A stretch of 64,000 nucleotides of DNA from Varanus komodoensis (GCF_004798865.1 NW_025336481.1:39465619-39529618), one strand, 5' to 3'; shown: positions 55,701 to 59,944, counted from the stretch's first letter. Notes: a model not told the origin generated them from the sequence alone. Translations and numbers: made by a program.

Positions 55701-57961
55701 ATCCTAGTGCTGATAAAAACTCCCCCAGTATCTGCACAAGAACTTCCGACTGGACATAGAGAAAGGGAACCCCAAAAGCCATCAGCTGGCACATGAAAAA
55801 GTAGTCCAAAGGATTTTGAGTTATGTGGTGCCCAACTGAGGAAAATGTGCCTTGAAGGAGTTGGTTTGCCACCCTAACTCTGTCAAAGAGGTGGAGCGAG
55901 TACTGCATCACCCTGCCAAACAAGGAAGCAGAGCTACCTGGGGTCCTCTCTGATGACACTGAGATGGAATTTGCACGTCCTGCACCATCAGCTGCCATGT
56001 TGTCCTGCTTGGTCCCTTTGTTGTCCTGAGAAAAAACAGGTGTGGAAATACGGATTTTAAATTGGTATCATTTAAAATGAGCATGTGTAAATGAGCAGAT
56101 TTTGTTCCTCTGTATCTAGAAAGTACAGTAATTTTAGTTTTTCTGACATCAGGAAGATTCCAGATCTGAATGCTCATTATAAGTAGATCATCATCTTCAT
56201 CCAGTTACTCTTTTCTTCACAGAAAGCCAGCTGAAGAGGTTAACTGGAGCCGTACCATTTGTTCTGTACTTTTGAGAAGTATGCAGTCATCTGCACTACT
56301 TTACTACAACATTGCTCTGAAGCAGAGGCCCAAAACTTCTTTCAGTCCCACAGCGAAGTTCCATCAGGGGGCTGCATTCTGGTGGTGGGTGGTGCCAAAG
56401 GCAAAACAGTCATGGCCAAAAATACCACCCTATTATGAATTAAAGCTCTTATCACCAGTATCTAAATTTTAAGAGAAGCATTCCAATGTGGTAGAATGGG
56501 CAAAAAACTGCACAAAAGCCAGAAAACCACCAGATGACCAGTGACAGAGGGAAATAGGATGGAGCAAGGGGAAGGAGGCACGGCCATGCAGGAAACTATG
56601 GGGAGTTATGATTTGACCCTTAGGAGGGTGCTACTTGGTTCCCAAGTCCTGAGGTTCTGCATACCTGATCTAAAAGAAGGGTAGGGAAACTTCACCTTGG
56701 CCCAAGGCTACGCTGCCTCATGGGTAACTTGCCAGAGGCCAGCAGTGAATAAAGCAATTGGAGATCAGGGCCAAGTCTTCTCTTTCTTTCAAATTCACAT
56801 ACACCCTTCTCTCTTCCTCCCACTAGCTGGCTGGAAGGGCAGATTACTTGCCAGAGCTCTGAACTTATCACTCACTTGGTGCTTTTGAAATTGGGTTGCA
56901 GGCTGCCCATCCCTAATCTGAAACGTGAACATGTCACATCACCATTTCCTGCCTCCCACAAAGCTCCAGCAGTCAAGTTGTCCTTGAAATAAAATATTAC
57001 TTTATTATTTGTTTTTGCTTATTAGATGCCCCGACTATGGAATGCGCTCCCTAGAGAGGTCCACCTGGCAACATCATTATATGTTTTTTGGTGCCAGGTG
57101 AAGACCTTTTTATTTAACCAATATTTTAAAGTTAATTAATTTTAACGGTCTATTTATTTATTTAATTCATTTTAATCATGTTATTTTATACTCGGTCGTG
57201 GTGTAGCCAATTTATTTATTTTAGGATTGGTGGGGTTTTAATGTTTGTAAACCACCCAGAGAGCCCTGTGGGCTATTGGGGTGGTATATAAATGCAATCA
57301 AATCAATCAATCAGGGTATAATTATTTAACTAAAATAAATGCTGCTGCTAAATGGATGGCATGAAGCCAAGCAAGATTAAAAACATGTAATTAAAACATG
57401 GATCTGTAAAAACTAGATGCTGCAATTTGAAACATATAGAGCATGCTCATGTTTTAACAATTAACTCCTCTAAGTTTGAAATCATACTTTAAAGAACTCC
57501 CTGACAACATACTTTTCTCAGAAAACACAATGAATGAATGGGAACTCTGCAAATCAGTCTATGTTGTTATCCTTAATCCTGTATTAGTTCTTGGATAATC
57601 AAAAGTATTCATATATTTTCCTGCATGGCTTCTATCTCAATTAGAACTGCTGCTCCTGGGTTTTTGTAAGGTTTAAAAGAAACTTCCAAAAAATTATAAA
57701 GAATTGTTTGGATTCAAGAGCCTACAGCTAATAATTAAGGAAGATCGGCCTATACATGTGATTTGAGAAGATTTTAGACTTTCTGTAATAGCCCTTCTGA
57801 ACATTTTGAAAACATTTTTCCAATATGAAATGACAAGCAGCCTTAATGGAAAAAAGTACAGAAGCCACTTACCTTTCCAGACAAAGGACCCACTGCTGGT
57901 CTCTTCCTTTGTGCATAACCTGAAAGTCTGTAACAGTAGTGAGGCTTGCAGTAGAATTTTC
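4653..57961 (-). CDS. MICAL3: MICAL3 gene, LIM end to start of bMERB (partial, spliced)
   Basis: Twelve minus-strand exons in this span splice into one open frame of about 1,070 codons with matching phases at every junction. The product corresponds in order to human MICAL3 after its FAD monooxygenase and CH domains: the last zinc ligands of LIM, a linker, a Glu-rich region, a long Ser/Pro-rich region, and the start of the coiled-coil bMERB domain. MICAL proteins oxidise actin methionines using FAD and NADPH. The family's C-terminal bMERB domain binds Rab8-group GTPases, and MICAL3 is known to act in exocytic vesicle docking and fusion with Rab8 and ELKS. The catalytic half and the start codon are off the right edge; the final exons and stop are off the left edge, so no promoter or poly(A) site is visible. 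The paralogue MICAL2 is the main alternative, but the very large exon with LVEEFWMKSAEIRRSLGL and SLWKSVFSGYKKDKKKK fits MICAL3 best. Confidence 0.95.
4747..5837 (-). other. MICAL3: MICAL3 intron
   Basis: A 1.1-kb intron between the two bMERB exons, phase 0. I see no repeat family that I can name and no extra exon. Confidence 0.85.
5838..5945 (-). CDS. MICAL3: MICAL3 exon: first bMERB helix
   Basis: This 108-bp exon (36 codons, phase 0/0) has acceptor GTTACTACAG and donor CAG|GTACAG. It encodes KAYTEDELNAKLTRRVQKAA then RRQAKQEELKRLHRAQ. Human MICAL3 differs at only a few positions (TYTEEELNAKLTRRVQKAA). It starts the bivalent Mical/EHBP Rab-binding (bMERB) domain, a helical coiled coil that in the family binds Rab8, Rab10, Rab13 and Rab35. 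The basic face with RR and KR pairs is visible. This is among the most conserved stretches in the window. Confidence 0.97.
6581..6797 (-). mobile_element. CR1-type LINE tail (TTCTTATG-ending subfamily)
   Basis: The plus strand reads GTGCATAAGAAAAGTCATGT, then ATTCATCTAGTCCAGCAT and TAGGTAGCACATAGCCATCA, matching a repeat common in squamate genomes whose minus-strand end is TCTTATGTTCTTATG. Assignment to CR1 is likely but not certain. Confidence 0.7.
8675..8725 (-). CDS. MICAL3: Candidate 51-bp cassette exon of MICAL3
   Basis: A 51-bp open segment follows a long pyrimidine tract (CCTTTCCCTTGCTGCCCCCT) and acceptor TTTAAAG, and ends at donor AAG|GTAGTG. In phase 0 it encodes SIYVPHALAFKRSYASK and exits in phase 0, matching the flanking exons at 12871-12965 and 5838-5945. 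The peptide is placed directly before the KAYTEDELNAKL start of the bMERB region. I have an imprecise memory of a similar YVPHALAFKR peptide in some MICAL-family isoforms, but cannot confirm it here. The acceptor has A instead of C at -3, which is typical of weaker, regulated sites. Confidence 0.65.
9130..9315 (+). mobile_element. Sauria-type SINE, 5'-decayed
   Basis: It contains CACAAGGTGACCTTGGGCCA and GTCACTGAC, then TAGGAGAAAAGGAAGGATAT, the body and tail of the same SINE as at 29308-29519. The tRNA-like head is not recognisable. Confidence 0.75.
9575..9797 (-). mobile_element. CR1 LINE 3' end
   Basis: The plus strand starts CATAGAATCATACAAAAGTA and continues GAGTTGGAAGGGGCCATGAA, the reverse complement of the CR1 3' end, then runs into reverse-complement RT/3' UTR sequence such as GAGGAAACTTATCC. 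Heavily 5'-truncated. Confidence 0.88.
10745..11130. repeat. Larger palindromic repeat, family C
   Basis: Contains TTAACCCAACAACAAACCAT and GGGTTAAAACTCTGGCCTG, then TTTTTCCCTCAACAGCCCAG and CATTCTGGGT. The paired AACCCATGG / CCATGGGTT and AACCCAGA / TCTGGGTT words suggest a palindromic DNA element of several hundred bp. Limits uncertain. Confidence 0.5.
12871..12965 (-). CDS. MICAL3: MICAL3 exon: LSFSEDSDLSNDDV before bMERB
   Basis: This 95-bp exon has acceptor TCTCTTCTCTCAG and a strong donor GAG|GTAAGG, phase 1 in and 0 out. It encodes (D)LPLRRHLSFSEDSDLSND then DVLERSSQKSKRE. Human MICAL3 has QLRRQLSFSEDSDLSSDDVL at the same site. RRHLSFSED contains a classical basophilic kinase consensus (RRxLS); phosphorylation is inferred. 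The exon ends in phase 0, so the 51-bp candidate at 8675-8725 could be inserted between it and the next exon without a frame change. Confidence 0.95.
13105..13765. mobile_element. hAT-Charlie nonautonomous element, MER1/Charlie3-like
   Basis: The 661-bp element begins CAGCGGTCCCCAAACTTTC and ends in a decayed CCTG end. Flanks TGTGAGAG (13097-13104) and TATTAGAG (13766-13773) agree at six of eight positions, as expected for an old 8-bp hAT target duplication. From memory, the body follows the primate MER1 consensus: GGCACCAGGGAACAGTTCTG, GATGATTCAAGCACACTACA, TTACATTGTAATATATAATG, ATCATCAGGCATTAGAT, ATGGGGAGCAGCTG and AGATGAAGCTTCACTCGCTC. It has no transposase frame. Internal arms at 13281-13368 and 13573-13660 form a long inverted repeat, with a GC-richer 204-bp segment between them that I do not recall from MER1. 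Confidence 0.85.
13281..13660. repeat. Long inverted repeat inside the hAT element
   Basis: The left arm (13281-13368) reads TCAGCTCCACCTCAGATCAT onward. The reverse complement of 13573-13660 starts TCAGCTCCACCTCAGATCGT and continues with GGCATTAGAT and GTTTACAGTAGG-like words, so the arms match along about 88 bp with scattered differences. The loop (13369-13572) is GC-richer than the surrounding intron. Confidence 0.85.
13913..14053. repeat. Short palindromic repeat, family A
   Basis: A clear copy: CCTTCCCCAACCTTGTGCCT, TCCAGACATGTTTGGACCAC on the left and GTTGTGGTCCAATGCCTCC with ACCAGGTTCGAGAAGGCTGC on the right are near reverse complements. Other copies are listed separately. Structure suggests a MITE-like DNA element; the family name is unknown to me. 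Confidence 0.8.
14666..16520 (-). CDS. MICAL3: MICAL3 giant Ser/Pro-rich exon
   Basis: This 1,855-bp exon (618 codons, phase 0 in, 1 out) has acceptor ATCTGTTCTTGCAG and donor CAG|GTATAG. It starts DSKEPLAAG and ends KHKPSPLVRASA. Recognisable blocks in exon residue order: SPIRSQPVALPEA (about 50-60), LVEEFWMKSAEIRRSLGLTP (150-170), SSSSGLGL and LTPPSSPPPPPP (250-292), EEVRKSFVESVDEIPFADD (345-365), SAEAKELAEERMRAREKS (420-438), KSKKRTSLFSPRKNKKEKK (530-550), KPKSLWKSVFSGYKKDKKKK (567-587). Each has a close human MICAL3 counterpart. The region is largely disordered, with a proline run that could bind SH3, EVH1 or profilin-type partners and basic patches that may be localisation signals (inference). 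It has no internal stop. Long open frames on the opposite strand are shadows of this biased exon. Confidence 0.97.
16860..16971 (+). mobile_element. CR1-type LINE tail (TTCTTATG-ending subfamily)
   Basis: The end GGTCTGATTCAGCAGGGCTC followed by TCCTTATGTTCTTAT is the plus-strand version of the repeat at 6581-6797. The left limit is vague. Confidence 0.7.
17340..17465. repeat. Short palindromic repeat, family A
   Basis: AAACATGTTGGGACTACAAC, then GGCCATGCTGGCTGCAGATG, TTGGGACTTGCATTGC and GGAGTGCATCAGGTTGAAC. Confidence 0.7.
18576..18700. repeat. Short palindromic repeat, family A
   Basis: AACCTGGTGCCCCCCAGATA, ATTATAATTCCCAGCATCCC, then CATACTGGCTAGGACTGACA, GGAGTTTAAAGCATCTGG. Confidence 0.75.
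19624..19740 (-). mobile_element. BovB-like RTE LINE 3' end
   Basis: The plus strand reads TTGTTGTTGTTTAGCAAAGT, then CGCACCCGACCCATTGCTAC, CCCATGGACAACATTCCTCC and TTGTCCTCCACC, the reverse complement of the same 3' end as at 42195-42285. A C-rich run (CCCCCCCGCCCCCCC) has expanded inside it. Confidence 0.65.
19935..20026 (-). CDS. MICAL3: MICAL3 exon: Pro-rich spacer
   Basis: This 92-bp exon has acceptor ATCTCTTTCAG and donor GAA|GTAAAT, phase 1 in and 0 out. It encodes (D)LCKPCPPVETSFEGPVQLSP and then TDNHNDKEKE. Sequence identity with human is low (human has PSTEGPQLPPVP and AATQEK here), so the main support is position, splice signals and the phase change from 1 to 0, which is needed because the following large exon starts in phase 0. 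Without this exon the frame would not join. The segment is disordered and not assigned a function. Confidence 0.88.
20027..21159 (-). other. MICAL3: MICAL3 intron
   Basis: A 1.1-kb intron, phase 1. Contains a decayed copy of a second short palindromic repeat (about 20138-20266). Nothing else recognised. Confidence 0.8.
20138..20266. repeat. Short palindromic repeat, family B, decayed
   Basis: TAGTGCAATTCTTCCCAGTC, then GAGCCTATGCATATTACTTA, AGCTTACTTTCAAGGACACA and TGCACAGGACTGCAGCAT. Confidence 0.55.
21181..21303 (-). CDS. MICAL3: MICAL3 exon: IPSDAEAECRL acidic segment, alternative donor
   Basis: The exon has acceptor GGGGAACAG, which is the first AG after a pyrimidine tract 20-35 bases upstream, and phase 1 entry. 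It encodes DDIPSDAEAECRLHQEEDKQ, then LELEDSEDQEAETAAPSITTE. Human MICAL3 has SDSPSDADRELRL followed by another acidic run with SEDEE at this place. The donor used here is AAG|GTACTA (exon end 21181, 123 bp). A second donor, AGG|GTAATC, lies 21 bases further on and would end the exon at 21160 (144 bp), adding TNSSPKG in the same frame and phase. I cannot decide between them by sequence; human ASPKH may favour the longer form. Confidence 0.85.
21304..22004 (-). other. MICAL3: MICAL3 intron
   Basis: A 0.7-kb intron, phase 1, with one decayed palindromic repeat copy near 21780-21890. Confidence 0.85.
21780..21890. repeat. Palindromic repeat family A, decayed
   Basis: ACTTCACCTCCCATCAGGAC, CAGCCAGCAGGACCAATGAT and then GGAGGGCATCCCGTTGGAAA with AGGCTAGC. 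Confidence 0.6.
22005..22097 (-). CDS. MICAL3: MICAL3 exon: acidic GDTGAELDD segment
   Basis: This 93-bp symmetric exon (phase 1/1) has acceptor TTTCTTCCAG and donor ATG|GTATGG. It encodes ALCEENDYDDEVGTEPAEAF then EDGDTGAELDD. Human MICAL3 has the counterpart APLDENDLEEDVDSEPAE ending in DTGAELDDD. It is an acidic disordered spacer. Conservation is strongest at its two ends. It is preceded, 3.75 kb upstream in the gene, by the candidate cassette exon. Confidence 0.92.
23663..23745. repeat. Short palindromic repeat, family A
   Basis: ACTGGTGCCCTCCAGATATT, TTGGACTACAAATTCCATAA and then GGGATTGTGGGTTTTGTAAT with CCAAAAT. Confidence 0.75.
24674..24794. repeat. Short palindromic repeat, family B variant
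   Basis: Left end GGCAATCCTAAGTATGTTTA and right end TTTAAGTATGCTTAGGATTC are clear inverted repeats of about 18 bp. The centre (CATTCTGGCTGGGGAATGCT) differs from the usual family-B centre. Confidence 0.7.
24797..24845 (-). mobile_element. Short CR1 3' end fragment
   Basis: AATCATAGAATGCTAGTGTT followed by GGAAGGGGCC is the reverse complement of a CR1 tail; only about 50 bp remain recognisable. Confidence 0.8.
25324..25416. repeat. Short palindromic repeat, family B
   Basis: TGCAACCCTAGACTCACTTT, CTTGGGAGTAAATCCCATTG and CACTTGCTTCTGAGCTGACA, CGCACAGGACTGCAC match a repeat common in squamates, built on inverted ends GCAATCCTA...AGGATTGC. Confidence 0.75.
25851..25913 (-). CDS. MICAL3: Candidate 63-bp cassette exon of MICAL3
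   Basis: A 63-bp open segment has acceptor TTTATTTTAATTCAG and donor GAG|GTAGTT. Read in phase 1 it gives (A)SDLPSIRHEAVQAWLDAVPG, with no stop, and leaves in phase 1, exactly fitting between the flanking phase-1 exons at 29717-29854 and 22005-22097. The peptide has a helical, partly hydrophobic pattern (HEAVQAWLDAV) unlike random intron. I do not remember this peptide in the canonical human MICAL3 protein, so it may be an alternatively spliced exon or a false positive. Chance alone would give an open 63-bp stretch fairly often, but both splice sites and matching phase together are less likely. Confidence 0.6.
26600..26960. repeat. Larger palindromic repeat, family C
   Basis: Shares with 10745-11130 the series GTGAAACAACCCAGAATTTT, AACAAAGCATGATTAAAACT, CTGGGTTGTTTCCCCCTCAT and a hydrophilic AGCAGAAGTGG end. 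Limits uncertain. Confidence 0.5.
27995..28125. repeat. Short palindromic repeat, family A
   Basis: TACCCTGGAGATGTGTTGGA and CTACCCCTCC on the left mirror AGTTGTAGTCTAACACATTC, GGAGAGCACCAGGTTGGCTG on the right, around a GCCAGCATGCTGCTGGC centre. Confidence 0.8.
29308..29519 (+). mobile_element. Squamate tRNA-derived SINE, near complete
   Basis: The copy begins GAGCCAGTGTGGTGTAGTGG with TTAAGAGC, the A-box-like tRNA-derived head of the Sauria-type SINE. It continues with TGACTTTGGGCCAGTCACAG and ends with GCCTTGAGCCCTTTAAGG, then AGGCAGGATATAAAT and an A/T-rich tail. ATGAAT occurs at both ends (29300-29305 and 29520-29525) as a probable target duplication. The orientation is antisense to MICAL3. 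Confidence 0.88.
29717..29854 (-). CDS. MICAL3: MICAL3 exon: DPLEILADVHWTHIR segment
   Basis: This 138-bp symmetric exon (phase 1/1) has acceptor TTATCTGCCAG and donor GAG|GTAAAC. It encodes AGNLRLQQIVNPIDPLEILA, then DVHWTHIRQKEEEEKVGPAS and KSSSSR. Human MICAL3 has AGNQRLQQVMHAADPLEIQADVHWTHIRE at the matching place. The block is well conserved but I know of no domain name for it. Because it and the next exons are all phase 1/1, they can be skipped or included without changing frame, which fits the known many-isoform character of this linker. Confidence 0.95.
32278..32392. repeat. Short palindromic repeat, family A
   Basis: CTCAACCAGATGCTCTCCAG and ATATTTTGGC on the left mirror AAAACATCTGGAAAGCCCCA with GGGGAAGGCTGG on the right. 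Confidence 0.75.
33284..33312. repeat. Palindromic repeat family B, end fragment
   Basis: TCTAAACATGCCCAGGATCG with CAGCCTTA corresponds to one terminal arm only. Confidence 0.4.
33780..33955 (-). mobile_element. Second tRNA-like SINE family
   Basis: Reverse complement reads CCAGGGTTAGTGGTAAAACA, then AGCCAGCAGACAGGTTCCAG, AAGTTGCTGCCAGTCGTATT and GATCAATAATCCAACTGTGT, following head, B-box area, body and tail of the SINE at 40840-41010. Confidence 0.6.
34547..34785 (-). CDS. MICAL3: MICAL3 exon: Glu-rich region
   Basis: This 239-bp exon has acceptor TTTCCCCCTGCAG and donor AAG|GTTAGT, phase 2 in and 1 out. It begins SSSESEMEEEEEEEEE, continues with a conserved non-acidic island (SSDLGGVPWKEAVRIHAMLK then GKSEEELEA) and ends with a second acidic run of Glu with a DDD and EEEEASSE. 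Human MICAL3 has the same order: acidic run, DLGGVPWKEAVRIHALLKGK, acidic run. The island therefore looks like the functional element and the acidic runs like flexible charged spacer. On the plus strand the acidic runs appear as CTC/TCC triplet repeats (about 34588-34617), so length may vary among individuals. An antisense Leu-rich frame here is a shadow of the repeat. Confidence 0.95.
34965..35022 (-). mobile_element. Second tRNA-like SINE family, head only
   Basis: Reverse complement reads CATTCAGTGGTAGACAATAT with GCTTTACATGTAGAAGGTCA, the tRNA-like head alone. Confidence 0.6.
36538..36690 (-). mobile_element. Sauria-type SINE
   Basis: Reverse complement reads AAAGCCAGTGTGGCACAGTG with TTGAGTG..., GATCCAGGTTCTAGTCCCTG (B-box-like) and TCACCTGGTGATTTTGAGCC. 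This gives the SINE head and body, with the tail lost. Confidence 0.8.
37655..37671. repeat. AC microsatellite
   Basis: Eight AC units, perfect. Confidence 0.85.
38172..38367 (-). CDS. MICAL3: MICAL3 exon: NGLEEPS/RLRGTPERIELENYRLS linker
   Basis: This 196-bp exon has acceptor TTCTTCTCCAG and donor CAG|GTGATT, phase 1 in and 2 out. With the split glycine/alanine codon it reads APNVNGLEEPSLAKRLRG, followed by TPERIELENYRLSVQREEE and EVPEETLAEHNLSSVLDKG. This is nearly the same as human MICAL3 NGLEEPSIAKRLRGTPERIE. No domain is assigned to this part in the family. The ERIELENYRLS stretch is amphipathic and likely helical. The strong conservation argues for a binding or autoinhibitory role, which is inference. 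The phase-2 end is completed by the T that opens the next exon. Confidence 0.95.
38771..38802. repeat. Perfect 16-bp tandem duplication
   Basis: GTTTTTTGTTGTGCTC occurs twice in direct succession without a mismatch, in intron. Confidence 0.95.
39500..39605. repeat. Short palindromic repeat, family B, decayed
   Basis: ACTTCTGAGGCTACAATCTT, then TTAGGGAGTAAATCCCATCA and CCAATGGGAATTGCTTCC. Confidence 0.6.
39795..39945 (+). mobile_element. LINE 3' UTR tail
   Basis: AT-rich segment with TTTATATACTGTGTATATTT, then CTACCTTGGACTATTAGAGC and tail repeats AATCAATCAATAA. It resembles a decayed L2-like terminus. Confidence 0.55.
40840..41010 (+). mobile_element. Second tRNA-like SINE family
   Basis: ATGGTAGAATACATTGCTTG matches a tRNA-like head (CAGTGGTAGAGCATCTGCTTGG-like). 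CAGTCTCTGCCAGTTATAGC and TACCAATGGTCTAAGATAGT follow the rest of a common squamate SINE, ending near ATGTTCATATT. Much decayed. Confidence 0.65.
42195..42285 (+). mobile_element. BovB-like RTE LINE 3' end
   Basis: GTGGACTCCGAGGGAGGGTG is followed by GAGGACAGGAAAGCCTGGAG, GTTGTCCATGGAGTCGCGAT, GGCTCAGACATGACTAACAA and CAACAAA. The core GTCCATGGRGTCGCRA..GTCGGACACGACT is shared with BovB 3' ends of squamates and ruminants. Confidence 0.65.
42416..42636 (+). mobile_element. CR1 LINE 3' end
   Basis: The segment reads GGTTTGGTCTGGATGCCAGG, then GGGCTTCCATGGGAGGTGG, TTCAAGGATAGGCTGGACAT, ACTAGATCGCCTGGGAGGCC and CCCTTCTGAC, which is a CR1-type 3' end of a different subfamily from the copy at 59945-60957. 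Confidence 0.85.
43105..43240 (+). mobile_element. Second tRNA-like SINE family
   Basis: CTCTGGCATCTATAGTTTAA, then CCTCTGCTGTTGCCAGTCAG and AGACCAATTATCTGATTTAA match the body of the same SINE as at 40840-41010. Confidence 0.6.
44398..44580. repeat. Palindromic repeat family A, decayed
   Basis: AGCCTTCCAGATATTTTTTA, then AATTCCTGACCATTAAGGAT, GATGCCTTGGGATGACAGGC and AAATCCAAAACATCT. Larger than usual, possibly two overlapping copies. Confidence 0.5.
49315..49420. repeat. Short palindromic repeat, family A
   Basis: The least decayed central part in the window: GTTGGACTGCAACTCCCATC with ATCCCTC, then GGCTATGCTGGCCAGGGCTG and ATGGGAGCTAAAGTTCAACA. Confidence 0.85.
49772..49808. repeat. AC-rich imperfect microsatellite
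   Basis: Interrupted CA repeats: CACACACGTGCACGCACACC followed by ACACGCACACACACC. Confidence 0.85.
52170..52305. repeat. Short palindromic repeat, family A
   Basis: CCCCAGTGCCCTCTGGATAT, TTTAGATTGCAGTCTC on the left; AATGCTGGCTGGGAATTACG, AAAATCCAACATATCTGG on the right. Confidence 0.75.
54510..54605. repeat. Short palindromic repeat, family A
   Basis: AACCTGGTGTCCTCCAGAAA, TGTTGGACAACAAATCC and then GAGTTGCAGTCAACACATCA, GGAGGGCAGTATGTTGAG. Confidence 0.75.
55938..56025 (-). CDS. MICAL3: MICAL3 exon: post-LIM linker
   Basis: This 88-bp exon has acceptor TTTTTTCTCAG and donor CAG|GTAGCT, phase 0 in and 1 out. It encodes DNKGTKQDNMAADGAGRANS and then ISVSSERTPG. Human MICAL3 has a similar segment ending in SSTERTPG at the same place. 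The segment is short, polar and probably disordered; SERTP is a plausible phosphorylation site, but this is inference. The upstream intron is 1.8 kb, while the downstream intron is the largest in the window at 17.6 kb. An internal ATG is present but there is no reason to treat it as a start. Confidence 0.92.
56026..57872 (-). other. MICAL3: MICAL3 intron
   Basis: A 1.8-kb phase-0 intron with an L2-like LINE tail (about 57025-57312, plus). The remainder is unrecognised. Confidence 0.85.
57025..57312 (+). mobile_element. L2-like LINE 3' end
   Basis: It has TATGGAATGCGCTCCCTAGA and GAGGTCCACCTGGC, then GGTGCCAGGTGAAGACCTTT, an AT-rich 3' UTR, and the characteristic end AAACCACCCAGAGAGCC with GGTGGTATATAAATGCAATC. 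This is the RT C-terminus and tail of an L2-clade LINE. AATCAATCAATCA repeats close the tail. Confidence 0.8.
57873..57961 (-). CDS. MICAL3: MICAL3 exon: end of LIM domain
   Basis: This 89-bp exon lies between an acceptor TTTGCAG and a strong donor AAG|GTAAGT. It enters in phase 1 and leaves in phase 0. It encodes (G)KFYCKPHYCYRLSGYAQ, then RKRPAVGPLSGK. The Cys and His in YCKPH are the last two zinc ligands of the LIM domain (pattern C-x2-H), so the exon closes the second zinc finger. The basic stretch RKRP begins the linker. The exon holding the first part of LIM (with the CYFC motif) was sought to the right and not found, so it should lie beyond position 64000. LIM in MICALs helps hold the enzyme in its autoinhibited form through contact with the C-terminus; that is family knowledge, not visible here. 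Confidence 0.95.
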
Positions 57962-58977
57962 CTGCAAACAAAATGAGGGTAAATGATTATAAGAAATATG
58001 AACACTACATTTCAGTAACACTGCCGCAGTTGCTCTGCACCCTCTCTATCCTATCAAATCCAAGATAAATGGAGACAATTGCACCTGGAAGTTTTAGCCC
58101 CAGTTAACTTCTGGAAAATGTTTTTGAAAATAATGCCTTTTCCATAGGGTGCTTTGACAGCCCTATAACCAACACCCAATCAGCCACCAGGACAGCCCAG
58201 GGAAACCTGCGTGGTAATGCAGATGAACAAAGCAGCACTGTGTAAGGAACAAAGGCTGCATCACATGAAAATCTGGCAGAAGTGCTGCTGGAAGAGGCAA
58301 GAATGAATGCAAAGACGGGAGAGCTGGGTATTAACTCCAGCAAGGCCATTACTTTGTAAGCCACTGGAAGCCTTTGTTAGCCAGAGAGCCAGGATAAAAC
58401 GCTTGAAATAAATAATGGAGGATAAATCCTGGCAACCCAGGGGATGGCCAGCTACATGATTCTGAATGTTCCTCTTTGAGGGCAGCAAGAGGGCCAGGGG
58501 AACCATTAATAAAATTAGAGGTATGGTGTTGCAAGATCCCGCAGTGTGCCACTCAGGCTTCTGAACAGACTTCAAGAAGAGCTCCATGGGCTGGAGCTCT
58601 ACAGAAGGCTAGTCACAAGGTGAAAAAGTGTGAGTAGTAGCTTCCCAGTCTGGATTTTTTATCATCCTTGGCCTCATATACACACCGAGCAAGATGACAG
58701 AATGGGACACAGCTGTATCCCCTAAGGAAGGTCTCAGTACACGAGGAAATACCCATTTGCCTATCTTTGCATGTCCTTGCCCAAAAACTATACAACACCC
58801 CAAGAACAATTTAAGGCCTTCAAAATTCCATGGCCTCTCACAAGATTCTCATGATCAACTGCATCAGTAAAGTACAAACAGCCTCACTAATCTCTAGCCA
58901 ATAGCAATCTCACTGTCTTATGCTCAGAGCACCATTTTTTAAGCCTTGCAGGAAAAGCAGGTGTGGGGTTGTTGGGG

Positions 58978-58992
58978 TTTTTTTTTTTTTTT
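58978..58992. repeat. Poly-T run
   Basis: A 15-base T run in intron after GGGGTTGTTGGGG. Confidence 0.85.
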
Positions 58993-59145
58993 GGTATGCT
59001 GGAATATAACATGAGGACTCACTCTAAAATGGGAAATTGGAGACAAGGCAACAAAGTTAGATGCTTCAACAAAGGCCAAATAACCACAGACATAGTCATC
59101 TAGCCAACGCCTTCTAGAATAGTAAAATCTGCTAAGGAAAAATTA

Positions 59146-59181
59146 TGTCATGTGCTTTAAATGTGTCATGTGCTTTAAATG
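59146..59181. repeat. Perfect 18-bp tandem duplication
   Basis: TGTCATGTGCTTTAAATG occurs twice in direct succession without a mismatch, in intron. Confidence 0.95.
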
Positions 59182-59656
59182 CATCCTCAATGGAAGACTT
59201 TGTCTCTCTCAACTCCAACTTCTGACTGCTTTATTTCAGTGAATTAACCATGCTGTTCCATTTTACTGGTCTTGCACTGCTCTGTGTTATTTTAACAGTA
59301 TCATACCATTCTTAACTGTATCATATTGTTTTTAAAAACTGCATTTTAAATGGGTTTAATTATGATTTTAACATTCATATGGGAATCATGCAGGGATTTT
59401 TCTTAACGTTTAGAAGTATACAAATAGTACAAATAAAGCATCTGTGCAAGCCTGTAAATTTTCATTCAGAGATCTTTAGGGAAGAGACTGGATACAAAAG
59501 AACTACATCTGTCCATTGTTTAAAATATATCCCATGCTTCTATTGTATTCACATTAGCAGGAACTACAAAATCTATTGATTTGCCTTTTTACAAGGGCAG
59601 TAATAAATGATCTGGGGCACAGATCCATAAGACAAAATGCACACATTGCATAAGCT

Positions 59657-59698
59657 TATATATATGTATGTATGTATATATGTATGCATGCATGCAAA
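59657..59698. repeat. TATG/CATG-rich microsatellite
   Basis: TATATATATGTATGTATGTA followed by TATATGTATGCATGCATGCA, a compound tetranucleotide repeat. Confidence 0.9.
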
Positions 59699-59944
59699 TA
59701 CATGTGCATAATTTTTAGAAGGCAAAATAATTAAGGCAAGCAAGCATGCCTGCTTTCAGAGCAAAGCTGTCAATGACTCAGTTGTACTTCCTGAAAACTT
59801 ATACATACGCACACTTTCCCTTGATCTTTCCAGATGGGGAGAATGTAGTAACTGGAACCAGCAAAGAGCTGTGTGGTACCTTGAACATTTACCAATGAAC
59901 TGCAAGCTAAACACAGCACAGTGGAAAGGCAGTCATTAGCAAAA

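Larger units (their letters stand above)
38368..55937 (-). other. MICAL3: MICAL3 17.6-kb intron
   Basis: The largest intron of the window, phase 1. AT-rich, with few repeats for its size: LINE tail (39795-39945), SINEs (40840-41010, 43105-43240), BovB-like 3' end (42195-42285), CR1 tail (42416-42636), palindromic copies (39500-39605, 44398-44580, 49315-49420, 52170-52305, 54510-54605) and an AC-rich microsatellite (49772-49808). Long parts, notably about 44600-49300 and 49850-52150, contain nothing I can identify. Confidence 0.8.
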
